Shown here: piece by piece, positions 46,861 through 59,371 of the stretch
How positions within the stretch are numbered: position 1 is the first letter of the stretch
Layout: every line of letters begins with the position of its first letter
From: Hemileia vastatrix
Lineage: Eukaryota; Basidiomycota; Pucciniomycetes; Pucciniales; Zaghouaniaceae
Assembly (NCBI GenBank): GCA_030280995.1
Contig: JASXTE010000081.1
Span: 1 to 64,000 of the forward strand
DNA: 64,000 nt
Direction: 5' to 3'
Translations under genes and position numbers: made by a program
Notes under the pieces: generated by a model
What the model saw: the letters and a program-made list of their open reading frames with translations, nothing else
Told to the model about the DNA's origin: nothing
The model's database searches: none

Positions 46861-49721
46861 TTTCAATCGATCTTAACAAGTGAACTGAGAGAAAGTGAAG
46901 TTAAAAATCGGATTGAAAAATGCAAAAGATTACTCAAAAAGGTACGACAGGTGTTTGTGACTGTGTAACCGACAAAGGATCAACTAATATCAGCCAGGAT
47001 GTTGTGAGGGCGACAGTGATGCTCGTCAGTGCTGAGGGAAAAGAGGGAAAACTTACCCACAAACTGGTCATCATTGTTGAGTGAGATGAAGCTGATGAAG
47101 ACCAGAAAGAACAGTTGAACATTCATCTCGTTGTCTAGAAAGTACCTTATTTAGTGCTGTGGAAAGAATCATCATATCCACAGGCATATTAATGAATGTG
47201 ATTGAGCTGTCTTCTGAAATAATTTGTTTCTTAGTGACAAATAGATTGCCTGGGAACTACATCAGCAGATGGAGGCTGACGATACAAATTTACCAAGATT
47301 CAAAAGACAAGGACTCTCTTGGACAAACTTGAATGTAGTCAGTGCAATCAAGCACCAAAGAATCATCTCGTTGGAATTGTTTTTTGATCGAACTTAAATC
47401 AATATCGACCAATGAAAGTAAGAAAGTGAAGGACATGATCTGATGATACAAACAATTCGAAAGATAGAAATAGATTAGAAAGATTAGAAATTGTAACCTA
47501 TTCGAATTCATCGACTACTTTGATTTGGTTCATCTGGAAATTGACTTAATCACTCGGTGAATGTGTTTAAGGGTGTAAATGACCATAATCACCGAGGCTG
47601 CTCTTCAGACCAATCGACCACTGAAAACTTGTCAGTCATGTGAATTTGCGATGATTAGCACATTGTAAAGAACTTTTTGTTCTCGTGAAACAATGAAGAT
47701 GAATCGAACAATTGGAGCGATGCCAAAGTCAATTTGACAAGCGACAATGAAACATGTTCAAAAGTGCCATAATGTGAAGACATTGAAGACATTGAAGACA
47801 GTATATACACTCGAAGGCAATCTTGCCAAGCCATTTGTTCGGGAATTCAGGTTCATTATCATCCATATAATTTGGTCCAATAGACCATTGAGGACTGACA
47901 AAGACGCAAAGTGGTGGATATAGAAGTGTTTTCAATGAAAAATCACAAAGAGATGCATTGTGAAGAGACAGTCAATATGCTTGGCTTAATTTTGCTGAGA
48001 GTTGTCTCTGAAGGATGAGAACGAAAGCGATTGCAAAGAAGAAGGGAAAAGAAGACGAAGACCAGCATAGGAAAAGGAATGAAGCTGCTCCTAGTAAAAT
48101 GCATGAACGAGTAGGAGGGATGTGTCTGTGAGAAGAATGGATGAGATACAGAGAAAGAGGGAAAAGAGAAAAAGAGAAAAAGAGAGAAAAAGAGAGATGA
48201 AGAGTCAAATGATTCAGAATGAAAGGTCGATGAGTACAGTTTACTGGTGTGTAGCAGCATCGGTGTAAGTCGTTTTTTCCCCACGGACGAGCGAAAACGA
48301 GAACGAGGAAAGATGAGGATGGGTGAGAGAAGAGAAGAAAGAGAGAAAAAGAGAGAGAGAGAGAGAGAGAGAGAAAGAAAGAAGATGAGGACTGCTACTA
48401 GGAATACGACTACAAGGATGAAGAGAATGAGGAGAATGAGGAGAATGAGGAGATGAGGAGGATGAGGAGCACAAGAGGGGATAAAAGAGAAAGACAGGCA
48501 AAGAGAAGACCAAAAGTCAGTTGTTTGGCGGCGACGGTCTTTTAATTTTCCACTCTGTTACATTCAATGATCCAAGCCATTTGTAACAGGATCAGAGGCA
48601 AATTCACGACAAAAGTACGACAAAGGCAAGTGATATTGAGGCTAATTTGACTCTGGCCCGGTGACCAGTGAATGGACATCATTCGTCTTGTACAAATCTC
48701 ACCTGTCTCTTTCTTCTCATCAATGGCCTCAGTGTTGATGAGACCATCCATGAGAAAGTTTCTCTCTGTCTGTCTCTCTCTTTTTCTATGTCTCTACTTC
48801 TTTAATTCATTCTCTTTTCACTAAACCATTCATCCAGGCAATTGTTGGACTTTGAGAATGTGAGAATGTGAGAGAGCGAGAGGGTGTAATTGTTGTAAGA
48901 ATAAAATTCCACCGAGAAAAATTCCATCTCTGTTGACTTGACACATTGTCATAGTGTACATAGAAAGAAGAAGCAAAAGAAGCAAAAGACGTAGAACAAG
49001 TAGAACAAGTAGAATAAGTATTTGTGTTGTTATGCCTGAAATTCGCGGTACAATGAAATTTTTTCACAGTATCAGCCAGTCAGCCAGTCAGCCAGTGAGA
49101 CATTCAGCCAGCCAGTTGAAAATACCAAAAATATTTTCAACAAGAAGCGAAAGAAGCGAAAGAAGTAAAAGAAGTAAAAAGAACCAAAGGAACCAGATGT
49201 GTATTTTATCATCTTTCGGTCTTTTTAGAGATGTTGGTACGCACGGCTTGACTTGAGGAAAGTTTTGATTCGTCAAGAAATTTCCTACGTCACAGTGGGC
49301 TGTGATTTGCACTGGTTTGTGCACTTGCAAAGGCATTTTACTCTTCTCAACTCTCTCTACTACTACTATTACTGACTTTGCCTTTGCCTTTGTCCCTTTG
49401 GCCTATCTGCGCTTCGTAGAACATGCAGTCGAGTCTGCTCTGAACATTTTGCCATTTGTGAAGACAAGTCAGTGAATAGGACCAAAGGGGAAAAAGTTGC
49501 CTCATCCTTTCACTTTCTCTCTTTCTCCCTTTCATTCGACAATAAAGAACTCCTCACTTGCTCAAAGTGAAGGCCATTCATCAATTAACTTTACTTTGTT
49601 GATTGTTGATTGTTAATTCATTGTCAGAGTCTATTGGATTGTTAATCATACTTGTTTCATTTTAATCGAAAGTTACAACGACCACCAACAAAGTCTAAGA
49701 GTAATCATATAAACGAATAAT
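46861..49721. other. 2.9 kb mostly non-coding region between ACBP and Gad1
   Basis: Contains a possible small secreted protein on the minus strand (separate entry) and extensive GA-rich simple sequence at about 48150-48480. It also has GTAGAACAA repeats near 48988-49018 and GCCAGTCA repeats near 49075-49100. No other gene is supported. Confidence 0.65.
47071..47511 (-). CDS. possible small secreted protein, unrecognised
   Basis: The ATG at 47511 starts a signal-peptide-like segment (LQFLIFLIYFYLSNC) followed by a helix-forming region with DC and VC cysteines, then a GTAAAT donor at 47293-47292. An acceptor at 47208-47207 would restore the frame and give a second exon (47206-47071) with two more cysteines. 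The mature peptide would have about 95 residues and four Cys. I recognise no family, the splice junction is a guess, and the first frame alone is only 73 codons, within chance for this region. Confidence 0.2.
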
Positions 49722-52700
49722 ATGAACGAAGAACAGTGTAAGCCTTCTCAGTGTCCTACTTCCATAGCATCTCTACTTTATTCAGGTAAGAATAATCTCA
49801 CCCTTGAGTAATTGGATTGTCTACCTGTTCTTCAATCTTTCTTCTTTTTCTCTTCTTCTTCTTCTCTTATTTGTTCTTGTTATTCACTTGATTCATTCGA
49901 CTAATTCTTTTCACTCTTTCAACGTAGATATTTTGCCAGTTAAAGAAGCCAGTGGCCAAGAAACCAAGGAATTTCTCCGATCAGTCGTAGAAATATGTTT
50001 AAAGTTCATCGTTGAATCTAATGATCGTCAGAACAAAGTACTTGAATTTCACCAGCCAAATGATTTATTCAACTTGTATGACTTCAGTATTCCGTCTGAA
50101 CCATTAAATTTAGAGCAGTTGGTCAAAGATTGCTCTGAATGCCTACGCTTGCAGGTAAAAACAGGTGAGTACAAGTACTGTCATACTTTTTAATCAATGA
50201 GTTAATTGTAACTGTAACGTCTGACATCGTCAGTTAAACATCTTTAGTCAAATTGTGAGTGAGTGATACATTCGATATACACTGTGTGATTGAACAAGGT
50301 GAAAATACACCAAATTAAATAATCTGCAGGATGAATATGACTGAGAGACCTTTGATTTAAAAGAAGCAGCGTAAAGGCGGATCCAAAGGCGGACAAAGTG
50401 ACTCCGAATGACTCATGACAGTTCTCAACAGTTCTAAACAGTTCTGCTGTTTGTCCTCTTTTTCTCATGCCACTCGAGTGTGTACGTAGTATTCAAATTT
50501 GTTACTCGAACCACGGAAAATCATAAGAGGGATAAATAGCAGTTGCACCCTGTACGTGAAGGGAAGAGAAAGAAGAGAAAGAAGAGAAAGAAGAGAAAGG
50601 AGAAAGAAATACTTGTTTCTCGAGTTGCTTTTATCTGCCTTGTGTGCAGTTCTTTCATTCTGCCAGTCAGTGGATACTGTCACCCTCTCTTATTTCAATG
50701 AATCCTCTTATTTGTGTCTCCCTTATGATAACACTTTGAGTGACTGTAAGAACTGTAAGAGGACCTCAAGTGCAATTACGTCGAATCACATTTCCTCGTG
50801 AGTGGCCACCGTTTATTACAGATTTCAGCAGGTTCACTGAATTTACTGAATTCACTGCATTTACTGAATTCAGTAGGCATGATTTAACGGAAAAAAGTGA
50901 ATTTTAAGCCCAACTTAAGATGGAAAATGTATTTGATTGATTTGTCATCAGTTCTGCATTTGGCTTACGGTCATCGAGGGGTGTAATTTGTTGCTGTCCT
51001 TCATATGCCAGTTCGAACGTCCCTTCATACCCATGTTCATATGCCTGTCTGTGGCATTTGTGCTTTCAAAGTCACTGGCAAATCGGTGACTGTAAGGTTG
51101 ACTCATTCTTTACATCTTTGCATCTTTGCCATTCGCATCTTCATTCCCATCCTCATCCTCATCCTCGTCCTCATCCTCGTCCTCATCCTCATCCTGCAAA
51201 TGTCAGGCGACACACGTCATGCGCATTTCATTGGTGGCTTTTGCCTTTTGCCTTTTTCACGCGAATCGAGTGTCTCCTCAACTCATTAGCGGTCACAAAT
51301 TCAATTTGTAGTGTAGAAAGAAGCAAACTGCCAACAAACCTACAAACCTACAAACCTACAAACCTTCAGTACCTTCTTTGTGCCGTCCTTGTGACGGAAA
51401 TTACACCCAAAACAGGGCAAATGAACGCTCGGCCAGAAAAAGGCAGAGGGGAGCATTGAAAATAGAGCTAGAGAGATGAAGAAGGGAAGAGAAAGAATGA
51501 AAGAGAGTCACTTTCAGATTTTTCTCTTTTCCCTCTTATTAAACTCGTAACAGCTTGGACCTAGAGTTGGGCTCTTTTCCGCTTGCCTGAACAGTCGCAA
51601 GTGCAAACTTGCACGTGGCTCTTTGTTACACTCGATAACAGTTCTACCCTGGCTCATTCTCCTATTTCATATGACGTCTGGCTATTTGAATGTGTGTGCT
51701 TCGTTTTCCTTGTGTGTCATTCTCATCCTCCTGCATCTCTCCATTCTATGTCTCCACTCTATGTCAGCTTTAGACTGTCCATTAGACAGGTGACTCTTTA
51801 CTCACACAAGTTGAACAAGTTGAGACACATTTTCACAGACAAAGCATCTTTATGCCTCGAAGGAAACAGGCAAAAGGAAAGAACAAGATGTACACTGTCG
51901 AGATAACGAGTATGACCGGCCAATGGCATTAAACATCCCAGGGAAGTCAGGTTACACTTTTGCAGCTGGTGTATCGGTGAAGAGTGATGAGATGAATGGT
52001 ATACTGCAAGGTGGCAATCACAGGCTTCGACTCCCCTATTTTGTTCCCTCACTTTTGCTTGACGGAGGAAGCAGTGACTGCCAGTGATGATGATGATGAT
52101 GATGCAGTGCGGATGGAGGAAAAGAGAGGAAAAGAAAGGAAAAGAGAGGAAGAGAGAAAGATAGAATGGAAAAAAAGAGAAAAAGAGAGAAGGGAAAAGA
52201 CAAACTGCTGGATGCAGCAGAGGATGGAGAGAGCATCAGTTGCACAAGTAGTCATACAAATCATAAATCGCAGCCGATGCGCATCTGTTTCTTACGAGAT
52301 ATGAGTGGGTAGTAAGAGAGAAAGAAAAGGCAACTTATATACACACACCGTTGAATCCAGTCCAAGCCGATATGAAAACAATTGCCAGGCAAGGGCAACA
52401 GCTCGAACCAATGGCCGTTTACTCAACTGCTACTGATGTCTGAATGTCTCTCTTTCTCTCTTCCTTCTTCTTTCTCATCCTACGCCTTGTACTTGTGTTT
52501 CCTCTTCCTCTCTTCCTTTCTCTCTCTCTCTCTCTTTCCTTGTCTCTGTCCTCTAATGCCACTCCAATACTACTCGGATGTGTTCTTTTGAAATTTGTTT
52601 GACTTGCGGATTTGAGCGCAACAAAGTGGAAACGAATTCTTTCTCTATTTGCAATGCAACTAAATCAAACTTGACTTATCCACCCGATGGATTTTTTCTT

Positions 52701-53588
52701 CTTACATTTTCTTGTTATTGTTATACTTTTTCTTTCATTTCATCCGGTGTGTTTGTTCTGTCACATCTTTTTGCACGCAATCAGCTCACCCTCACTATTT
52801 CAATCAACTGTCTTGTGGACTGGACATCGTATCACTCGCCGGAGAGTGGATCACTGCAGCAGCCAACACTAATATGTAAGTGATCCAACCATTCATCCAG
52901 TCTCACGAGAGTTCTAACGACCCATCGACGTCCTTCGATGTTTCGATGTGTTTTTCGAACTGTCCAAGTATTCACTTGGACTGTTGGTCTAACTATTGGT
53001 CTAACTATCAGACTAAATATTTTTATTTTATTTTCACTGGTCTCCAAATGCAGGTTCACATATGAAATTGCCCCTATTTTCATCTTGATGGAGCATGTGG
53101 TCCTCAAGAAAATGCGCGAAATCATTGGTTTCACCAACGGCGATTCTATTCTCGCTCCAGGTAAGCGATGAAGCACAAATGGCCTGACTCAATGACTCTC
53201 CAGCTCCAACTTCAACATGAAACCAGTCAAATGGCCCATCCAATTGTCCCATCTGATTGTCCCAATGTAACTGACTGGTACTTTCATCTTTTTATTATCT
53301 TCAGGTGGTGCAGTATCCAATTTATACGCTGTCATCGTGTCCAGACATAAAATGTTTCCTGACTACAAAGCTAAAGGACTCAAGAACTTACCTCAGTTAG
53401 TTCTGTTTACCTCAGAACATGTAAGTTTATTCCTCATACAACACAAAATTTTCTTCTCGTCGACGGGCTGAAAATCAGGTTCAATCTTTCAATGAATTTG
53501 AGCTACTTTGACTACACTGTTCTGCCTGAGTTCGTGCTTAATTGCACTCGTTTACACAAGCTGGTGCAGAAGAAAGAATAGAAGAGGA

Positions 53589-53666
<78 letters not shown>

Positions 53667-55594
53667 TAGAAAAGAGAAAAGAGAAGAAAAGGAGAGAAGA
53701 GACAAAAAATACTGACTTGGAAAGAATAAGCCGTCCCTGCTGTCGTCGAATTAATTGGTGACGTCGAACCATCCAGGAGAGGAGAACCTTGTGTTCTGTC
53801 AATAACTGTCCTACTGTTCTATCGCTTGTAGAGCCACTATTCGACAAAAGGAGCGGGCACAATCTCGGGACTCGGTACTGACAATGTGGTTGAAGTTCCA
53901 TGCGATCAAAGGCACGTACGAATGTTCTTTCTGTTTTGTCTGTCCTTTTGCTTCTGTCTCTTCTCCTCATGCTCATCCTGTTGACTCTGTTCACTCTGTT
54001 CACTCTGTTCACTCTGTTCAATCTGTTCTTTCCTTCTTTCCTTCTTTCCTTCTCCTCGATTGTAACGTCAGTCAATGTCACTCCAACAAAGAACTTCTTC
54101 ATTTGTCCCTTGATTGTCTTTTTCATTGTTCACACTGTCTGTCCCATTAAAATGTTGGCAGGAAAAAAATTCCCTGAAAATATGATCAAATGAGCATTCA
54201 ATTGATCTCAATATAATTATATGCTTGAAAGAAAACTTTCTCATCAAATCTTTTTTCACTCAATTAATGTTCAGGGGTCGAATGATTCCGTCTGAACTTG
54301 AACGACTTGTTAACGAACGAATTCAACTTGGACATCGTCCGTATTTCGTCAACTGTACCGAAGGAACAACGGTTGTTGGTGCATTTGATCCAATCAATCC
54401 AATTGCTGATATTTGTGAAAAATATGGCCTCTGGTTACACATTGATGCTGCTTGGGGTGGTGGATGTTTGTTCTCGCGAAATCAAAGGCACAGATTGTCT
54501 GGTATCGAACGAGCACAAAGTGTCACCTGGAATCCACACAAGTTGATGGGAACACTTTTACAGTGTTCTACCGTTCACTTCAAGGAACCAGTAAGTTTTT
54601 TACCCTTTCAATTGCTACCAGTTAATTCAATCATTCAACACAAATTAACTTTATTTATTTATTTATTTTACAATTTTTAGGGTTTGTTGTTAGACTGCAA
54701 CCAAATGTGTGCAGATTATTTGTTCCAACAGGACAAACATTACGATGTTTCCTACGACACTGGAGACAAAGTGATCCAGTGTGGTCGACACAACGATATC
54801 TTTAAATGTTGGTTACTCTGGAGGTCAAAGGTAAGGTCGAACACGTCAGTTGTCAAGTTTCACTTTGGCATCATCAATTGTCAATACTTGACTTTGTTTT
54901 TTTAATTTAACCGTCAACAAAATCATTTTGGTTTTTCAAGTTTGCCTTTTGATTTTCGTCTATCGATGAGTTCTCCTGACATATGACCGTGATTGATGTT
55001 TGATACTTTTCTCTCTCTTCTCCTTTTTGGCGAATTGGGTTTCAGGGTGACCTTGGACTGGAAAAACACATCGACCACTTGTTTGACGTCAGCAAGTAAG
55101 TAACAAATGACAAATTGGACGAGACATCAAACTAAATTGCATCTTATTATATTTATCTTATTAACTTGATTCAGTTACTTGGTCAAACTGCTGAAAGAAC
55201 AATCAGATAAATTTCATCTTATATTTCCCGAACCTGAATGTGTTAACGTATGTTTCTGGTACATTCCAACTCGATTAAGGAACACTCCTCATACACCAGA
55301 ACGCGCCATCGAATTGGGCAAGGTAAGTCTGATTAATTTTTGTGCAATTTTGTGGTCAGATTGATTGATTGTTCTTGTTTACTTTTGTTATTTTATGACT
55401 AATAATATCCGTCTGAACAGATTACTGCTCTACTGAAGGCTCGTATGATGAACGAGGGAACAATCATGATAAGCTACCAACCTTTGGGTGACATTCCCAA
55501 TTTCTTTCGAAATATTGTTTCAAATCCTGCTACTCAACATCGAGATATGGACTTCTTGGTTGCAGAGTTGGACCGATTGGGTCACGACTTGTAA
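49722..55594 (+). CDS. Gad1: glutamate decarboxylase (GABA synthesis)
   Basis: Eleven exons: 49722-49785, 49928-50164, 52785-52875, 53054-53160, 53305-53420, 53832-53911, 54275-54590, 54681-54830, 55046-55095, 55175-55322, 55421-55594; 510 residues. PLP-dependent enzyme converting glutamate to GABA in neurons. Visible: [52 protein letters not shown], and the PLP lysine in VTWNPHK near residue 320, followed by [21 protein letters not shown] and [10 protein letters not shown]. These, with QCSTVHFKE and NQMCADYLF, indicate GAD rather than cysteine-sulfinate decarboxylase. All junctions keep phase, but the exon-6 donor must be GC (53912-53913): the nearby GT would run into a stop. Intron 2 is 2.6 kb. 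Confidence 0.97.
50165..52784 (+). other. Gad1: 2.6 kb Gad1 intron 2
   Basis: GTGAGT...AATCAG. It contains a GAAGAGAAA run near 50562-50610, a CCTCAT/CCTCGT run at about 51148-51196, the ACAAACCT array and purine-rich tracts near 52110-52200. No coding sequence recognised. Confidence 0.9.
51334..51365. repeat. 8-bp tandem repeat ACAAACCT x4
   Basis: Four perfect copies in Gad1 intron 2. Confidence 0.95.
53421..53831 (+). other. Gad1: Gad1 intron 5 with (GA)n microsatellite
   Basis: A 411-bp intron (GTAAGT...TTGTAG) almost bisected by the GA run at 53595-53662. Confidence 0.92.
53595..53662. repeat. (GA)n microsatellite, about 34 units
   Basis: Pure GA dinucleotide run within Gad1 intron 5. 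Confidence 0.98.
53912..54274 (+). other. Gad1: Gad1 intron 6, GC-AG type
   Basis: Donor AG/GCACGT, acceptor TTCAG. Splicing here yields [14 protein letters not shown], matching the Gad1 family. A CTGTTCACT 9-mer run lies at about 53978-54019. Confidence 0.88.
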
Positions 55595-57889
55595 GCCGGC
55601 CGAATTGTGTTGAAATTGATTCCCGTAGAAATAACCAAAGTCAAGTTAACTTAGTTTTGTCATTTCGCCATTTCGTCATTGCGTCATTTCGTCATCCTGT
55701 CATCTCGTGACCTAATGTCCTTCAATGTCCTTGTCTCCACTGTGCTACTGTATGTGTGTGCGTGTGTGTGTATGAGTGTGATTATCAATGTCCATTATTT
55801 ACTTGATTTTGGAAAAAAGTATTTTAATTTATCAAGTGTGATGATAGTCAAAAGTCGTCCACTCACTGCCCGGACACTCAATGGTGTCTGAGTCTTTCAA
55901 AGCCTCTAAATACTCATGAAGCATCAAGTAACTTGAAAGTGAAATCAACTTAATCAAGTGAAAACTGTTTGCAATCATATCGAATGATAAAATTATTGTA
56001 GAAATAACATATCACAAGTCAACGGAGAAAAAGTAAAGACTTTTCCTTCGTCGACATCAAAAGCAGAACAAAGAGAGCACATTAACGAAATACAACTTGA
56101 TTGAATAGAATCAAATCTAGAATATCACTTGAGTATGAAGTATGAAGTATCGAGTATCTTTTTGGTGGTAAACTATGTACTATGAACTATGTACGTTTAA
56201 GGTGAAAGACATATCTTTCAAAAGTGGATCAAATCAGCAGCTGTCAGTAGGCTCTGATGTAAGCCATAAAATGCGTTAATGAGAATCATATGAAGAAGAA
56301 AGATGAGTCGAATTTCGTGTATTCACTTTTAGCAATAGCAATGAAACATCGACCATCCATATCCTCGTGCAAGTGTACAATGGTTCATCCAAACCTGAGT
56401 ATGAATGCATTCTTTAAATGAACTTTAAATCAACATTAATGGAGCACATACAGTCCGAGCACATATCATTTACTCTCCATGTAGTGGATGATCAATTAAT
56501 CTCATCAACAACATTCTTACAATATCACAATCTCGCAATCTCAGAATCAGGTCGGTGCACCTGAAAACTGTAAGCAACGAATCCAAAGTCTTCCAAACTT
56601 TAAATCATCCAGTCTTCCAGTCTTCCAGGCTTCAACATTCTCGTCAATTCACCAAATTCACCAAATTCAAATTTTACTCCATTCTACAATGGTCGGCTTA
56701 CCATTGTAACATGTAGTAAATCTGTGTGGATTAACAAGAATCAACCAACCAGTTACAGTCACCAGTAAAATGTAACATACTCTGATATTTCCTTGACAAT
56801 GAGTCTCTTAGAGTCTGTATCTTCAAAGGCTTTAGTCTGTCATGCTAATCAATTCAAGCGTAGAAGGATACAACAGATTAATTGTCAACTATCAATTGTC
56901 AGAGGAGGTAAAACATTTGACCGTCAAAAAATCACTTCTGACACTTAGAATATGTGTTTAACAACTCAGTATAAGTGTTTATATTACAATGTGTCTATCC
57001 TTACGATACTCATCTAGTCTCATCTAGTCTCATCTAGTGTCAACTGTAATCCAACAAACATTCATCTGAATGGTAGAAGACATTTCAACCAATTCGTCAA
57101 ACATATCATTACTCCTTGCATTATCAATTGTGAGGAAGAAGCATCATGCTCACCTCCCAATCGAATTTGTGTGTCAAATTCACATGTGTCCAGCCTGTGT
57201 TAAATCAAAAGTTGTCCAGTTAAATGTAACATTTTCTCTTCCTCTTCAACTTTTCAGTCATATACTTGAGTTGAACGGTCAACTCGGTATCATTGAAAAT
57301 AGTGAGAGCATTGATCAATGTCAATAAAGCAAAAAGTGTAAAAGCAACAATCGATTGAGCCTATAAATTAAATTTCAAATTAACCCTTCGATGGTGATGA
57401 TGATAGATATATCGGGATGATTTAAAGTAATTTAAAATGATTCATCACTAATTTTATCTATCGCATACACTTGACAAATTGAACAAATGGAGCCGGGTGA
57501 ACCATTGAGACCTATAGAACACACAGAGAGTAGTCGCGACCAATTCGATGGAGCTAGAAGCTGAAAAGATCACAAGGACTTTAGTTCGAACGTTCACACC
57601 GCCGTCTGCTGATTCAAAATACAGAACAAGCCACAGCTGGAAGTGAATCGAGTTTCAGAGATCACAAAACACTGATGACATGATGAAGAAAAATTTGCTA
57701 CAAACTATCGAGTACAGTCAATAGGCAACTGATGACTCTCAAAACAAAGATTCTATTCTTAACAATGCTATCTAATTATCAATAGCACACCAAAAGAAAG
57801 TATTCGAATATCACATGGATTCACCATGAAAGTTATTGGACTATGAACAAGGTCAAGCTTTTCTCAGTATAAATTTATTTGCTTTTCTT
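55595..57889. other. 2.3 kb intergenic region between Gad1 and Tim9
   Basis: Begins with CATTTCGTCATT-type repeats (about 55661-55705), then AT-rich DNA with ACCAAATTC (near 56647) and TCATCTAGTC (near 57006) tandem runs. No gene recognised. Confidence 0.75.
57874..57879 (-). promoter_or_regulatory. AATAAA poly(A) signal of Tim9 (minus strand)
   Basis: TTTATT on the plus strand, about ten bases past the Tim9 stop codon. Confidence 0.65.
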
Positions 57890-58111
57890 CTATTTAGATG
57901 GTTGTACAATCATTTGAGCCTCCTGGAATCTCTGACTGATTCTTTGGTTCATTTTGAGGAATTTTTCAGCACAATGAGAAGTGCAATTGTCCTCACGACT
58001 GGAAACGTGTCTAGAGGTAAAATCGAAGATGCATTCCTTGAAGCATAATTCAGAGAGTTTATTGTAATTGAGAATAAAGTCTTTGAATTGTTTGATTTGA
58101 TCGGCTTCCAT
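57890..58111 (-). CDS. Tim9: Tim9, small TIM chaperone of the mitochondrial intermembrane space
   Basis: 73 residues starting [17 protein letters not shown]. With Tim10 it forms the hexamer that carries hydrophobic precursors to the TIM22 complex. The twin CX3C motif is complete: CFKEC (residues 23-27) and CTSHC (43-47). The family sequences [23 protein letters not shown]-like [10 protein letters not shown] and RFQE are also seen. The frame is open further upstream, but the conserved N-terminus begins at this Met. The human protein is 89 residues; the missing part is the non-conserved C-terminal tail. Confidence 0.95.
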   Translation of the reverse strand: MEADQIKQFKDFILNYNKLSELCFKECIFDFTSRHVSSREDNCTSHCAEKFLKMNQRISQRFQEAQMIVQPSK

Positions 58112-59371
58112 GTAATCGAGTTGATTTGAACTGGTGAATTGATGTTGAGTCAGGAAGCAGTGTAGATCAGAAGCAGACGAACACAAAAATATGTGAAGAT
58201 AAAAATTTGCCCGAGCAGTGACTCCACCTGCCAGCAACCAGCTGAGGTTTATAAGTTCCAATTGAAGTGAGCAAAAGTCTGTTGAAAAAGTCTGCCAGCT
58301 CATGCGGCCTAACCTAACGAATGTAATTGTGCCGTTTGATGATGTGTTTATCCAGTTTGCTTATTTTAAGCTAGCTGATGCCACTGCCAGTTGATTCTTT
58401 GCCAGGGTCACATAAAAACAGCCCGCCACAGAGACTTTATTGCACCCGACGTGACTGGGTGTGTAGATGGTAACAAATCTCCAGTTATCATTGTGTCTCT
58501 TGCTGTGTAAGTAATTTAACTCAATGCCTTCATCATCGTATTATTCGTACTCATGAGTCGCCATTGATTGTTATTTAATTGGATCAACGTGTTGAGCAAT
58601 AACATTGTTAAATTATGTGATTAAGACTATGTATGAATGATCATCATTTACCTCCTGAAGTATCAAAGTGAAGCCTCGTACCATCATTGATCAGATTGAA
58701 TTTGGGTCATCGTTCAGTTCTTTTCAGTTCACATTCGAATCAATACTCGCAGATTGACAGGTACTATCCTCGTCCTTTGTACCTTCTTCTTGACATCACC
58801 ACAACAAAACCTTGTGACTCCGGTTGGCAAGGTACCTTGACTATTAATTTCAAGGATTTCACATAAACATTGCATTCACCTGATCATTCGTCATTTTCTT
58901 CAGTTCTCTTGAGAAAGTTTGTCTCTCTTTCCAGTACATCAACAAGTTCTCGATTTATTCCATGTGATTGTGGTTGTTATGTGTGTTTGATTCAATTTAC
59001 TAATTCTGTATTGTGCCCACCGACACCATCGATTGAATTATTGTTGCTTTTCTGTTGGTTCACCTGTTACACTCATCGTCATCAAATCATCAGGATTAAT
59101 CATCATTTTCATCATTTTCATCAATAAGTTTCCATTTATTGATTGTTGTCCAGATTCAAATTTTAAATTGAATATTATCTTCTGGCCTTCTCATCTACCG
59201 ATAAGAATGCAGCATGTACATCACCAAATTGTTAACCAAATCAAAATGAACTAGTGATCATTAAGTGCCTCGTAGATTCAAACTCAAGTCAACATATTTC
59301 TTGATAAGCGAGTCAATTTATTTTAAACAATTATATCTGATAAGACGGTCATTGCTTTATTTTAAATTGTA
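58112..59371. other. intergenic DNA between Tim9 and PPM1L
   Basis: About 1.26 kb between divergent genes; AT-rich, with no supported ORF or known element. Confidence 0.7.

Noticed and set aside
47050..47123. Signal-like exon MNVQLFFLVFISFISL followed by GTAAGT, possibly spliced to ACBP
   Set aside because: Joined to the acceptor upstream of ACBP it is out of frame with the ACBP coding region, so at best it is a 5' UTR exon.
48241..48513. Ser/Pro- and Arg/Glu-rich frames in the GA-rich block
   Set aside because: Products of purine/pyrimidine repeats with no conserved sequence.
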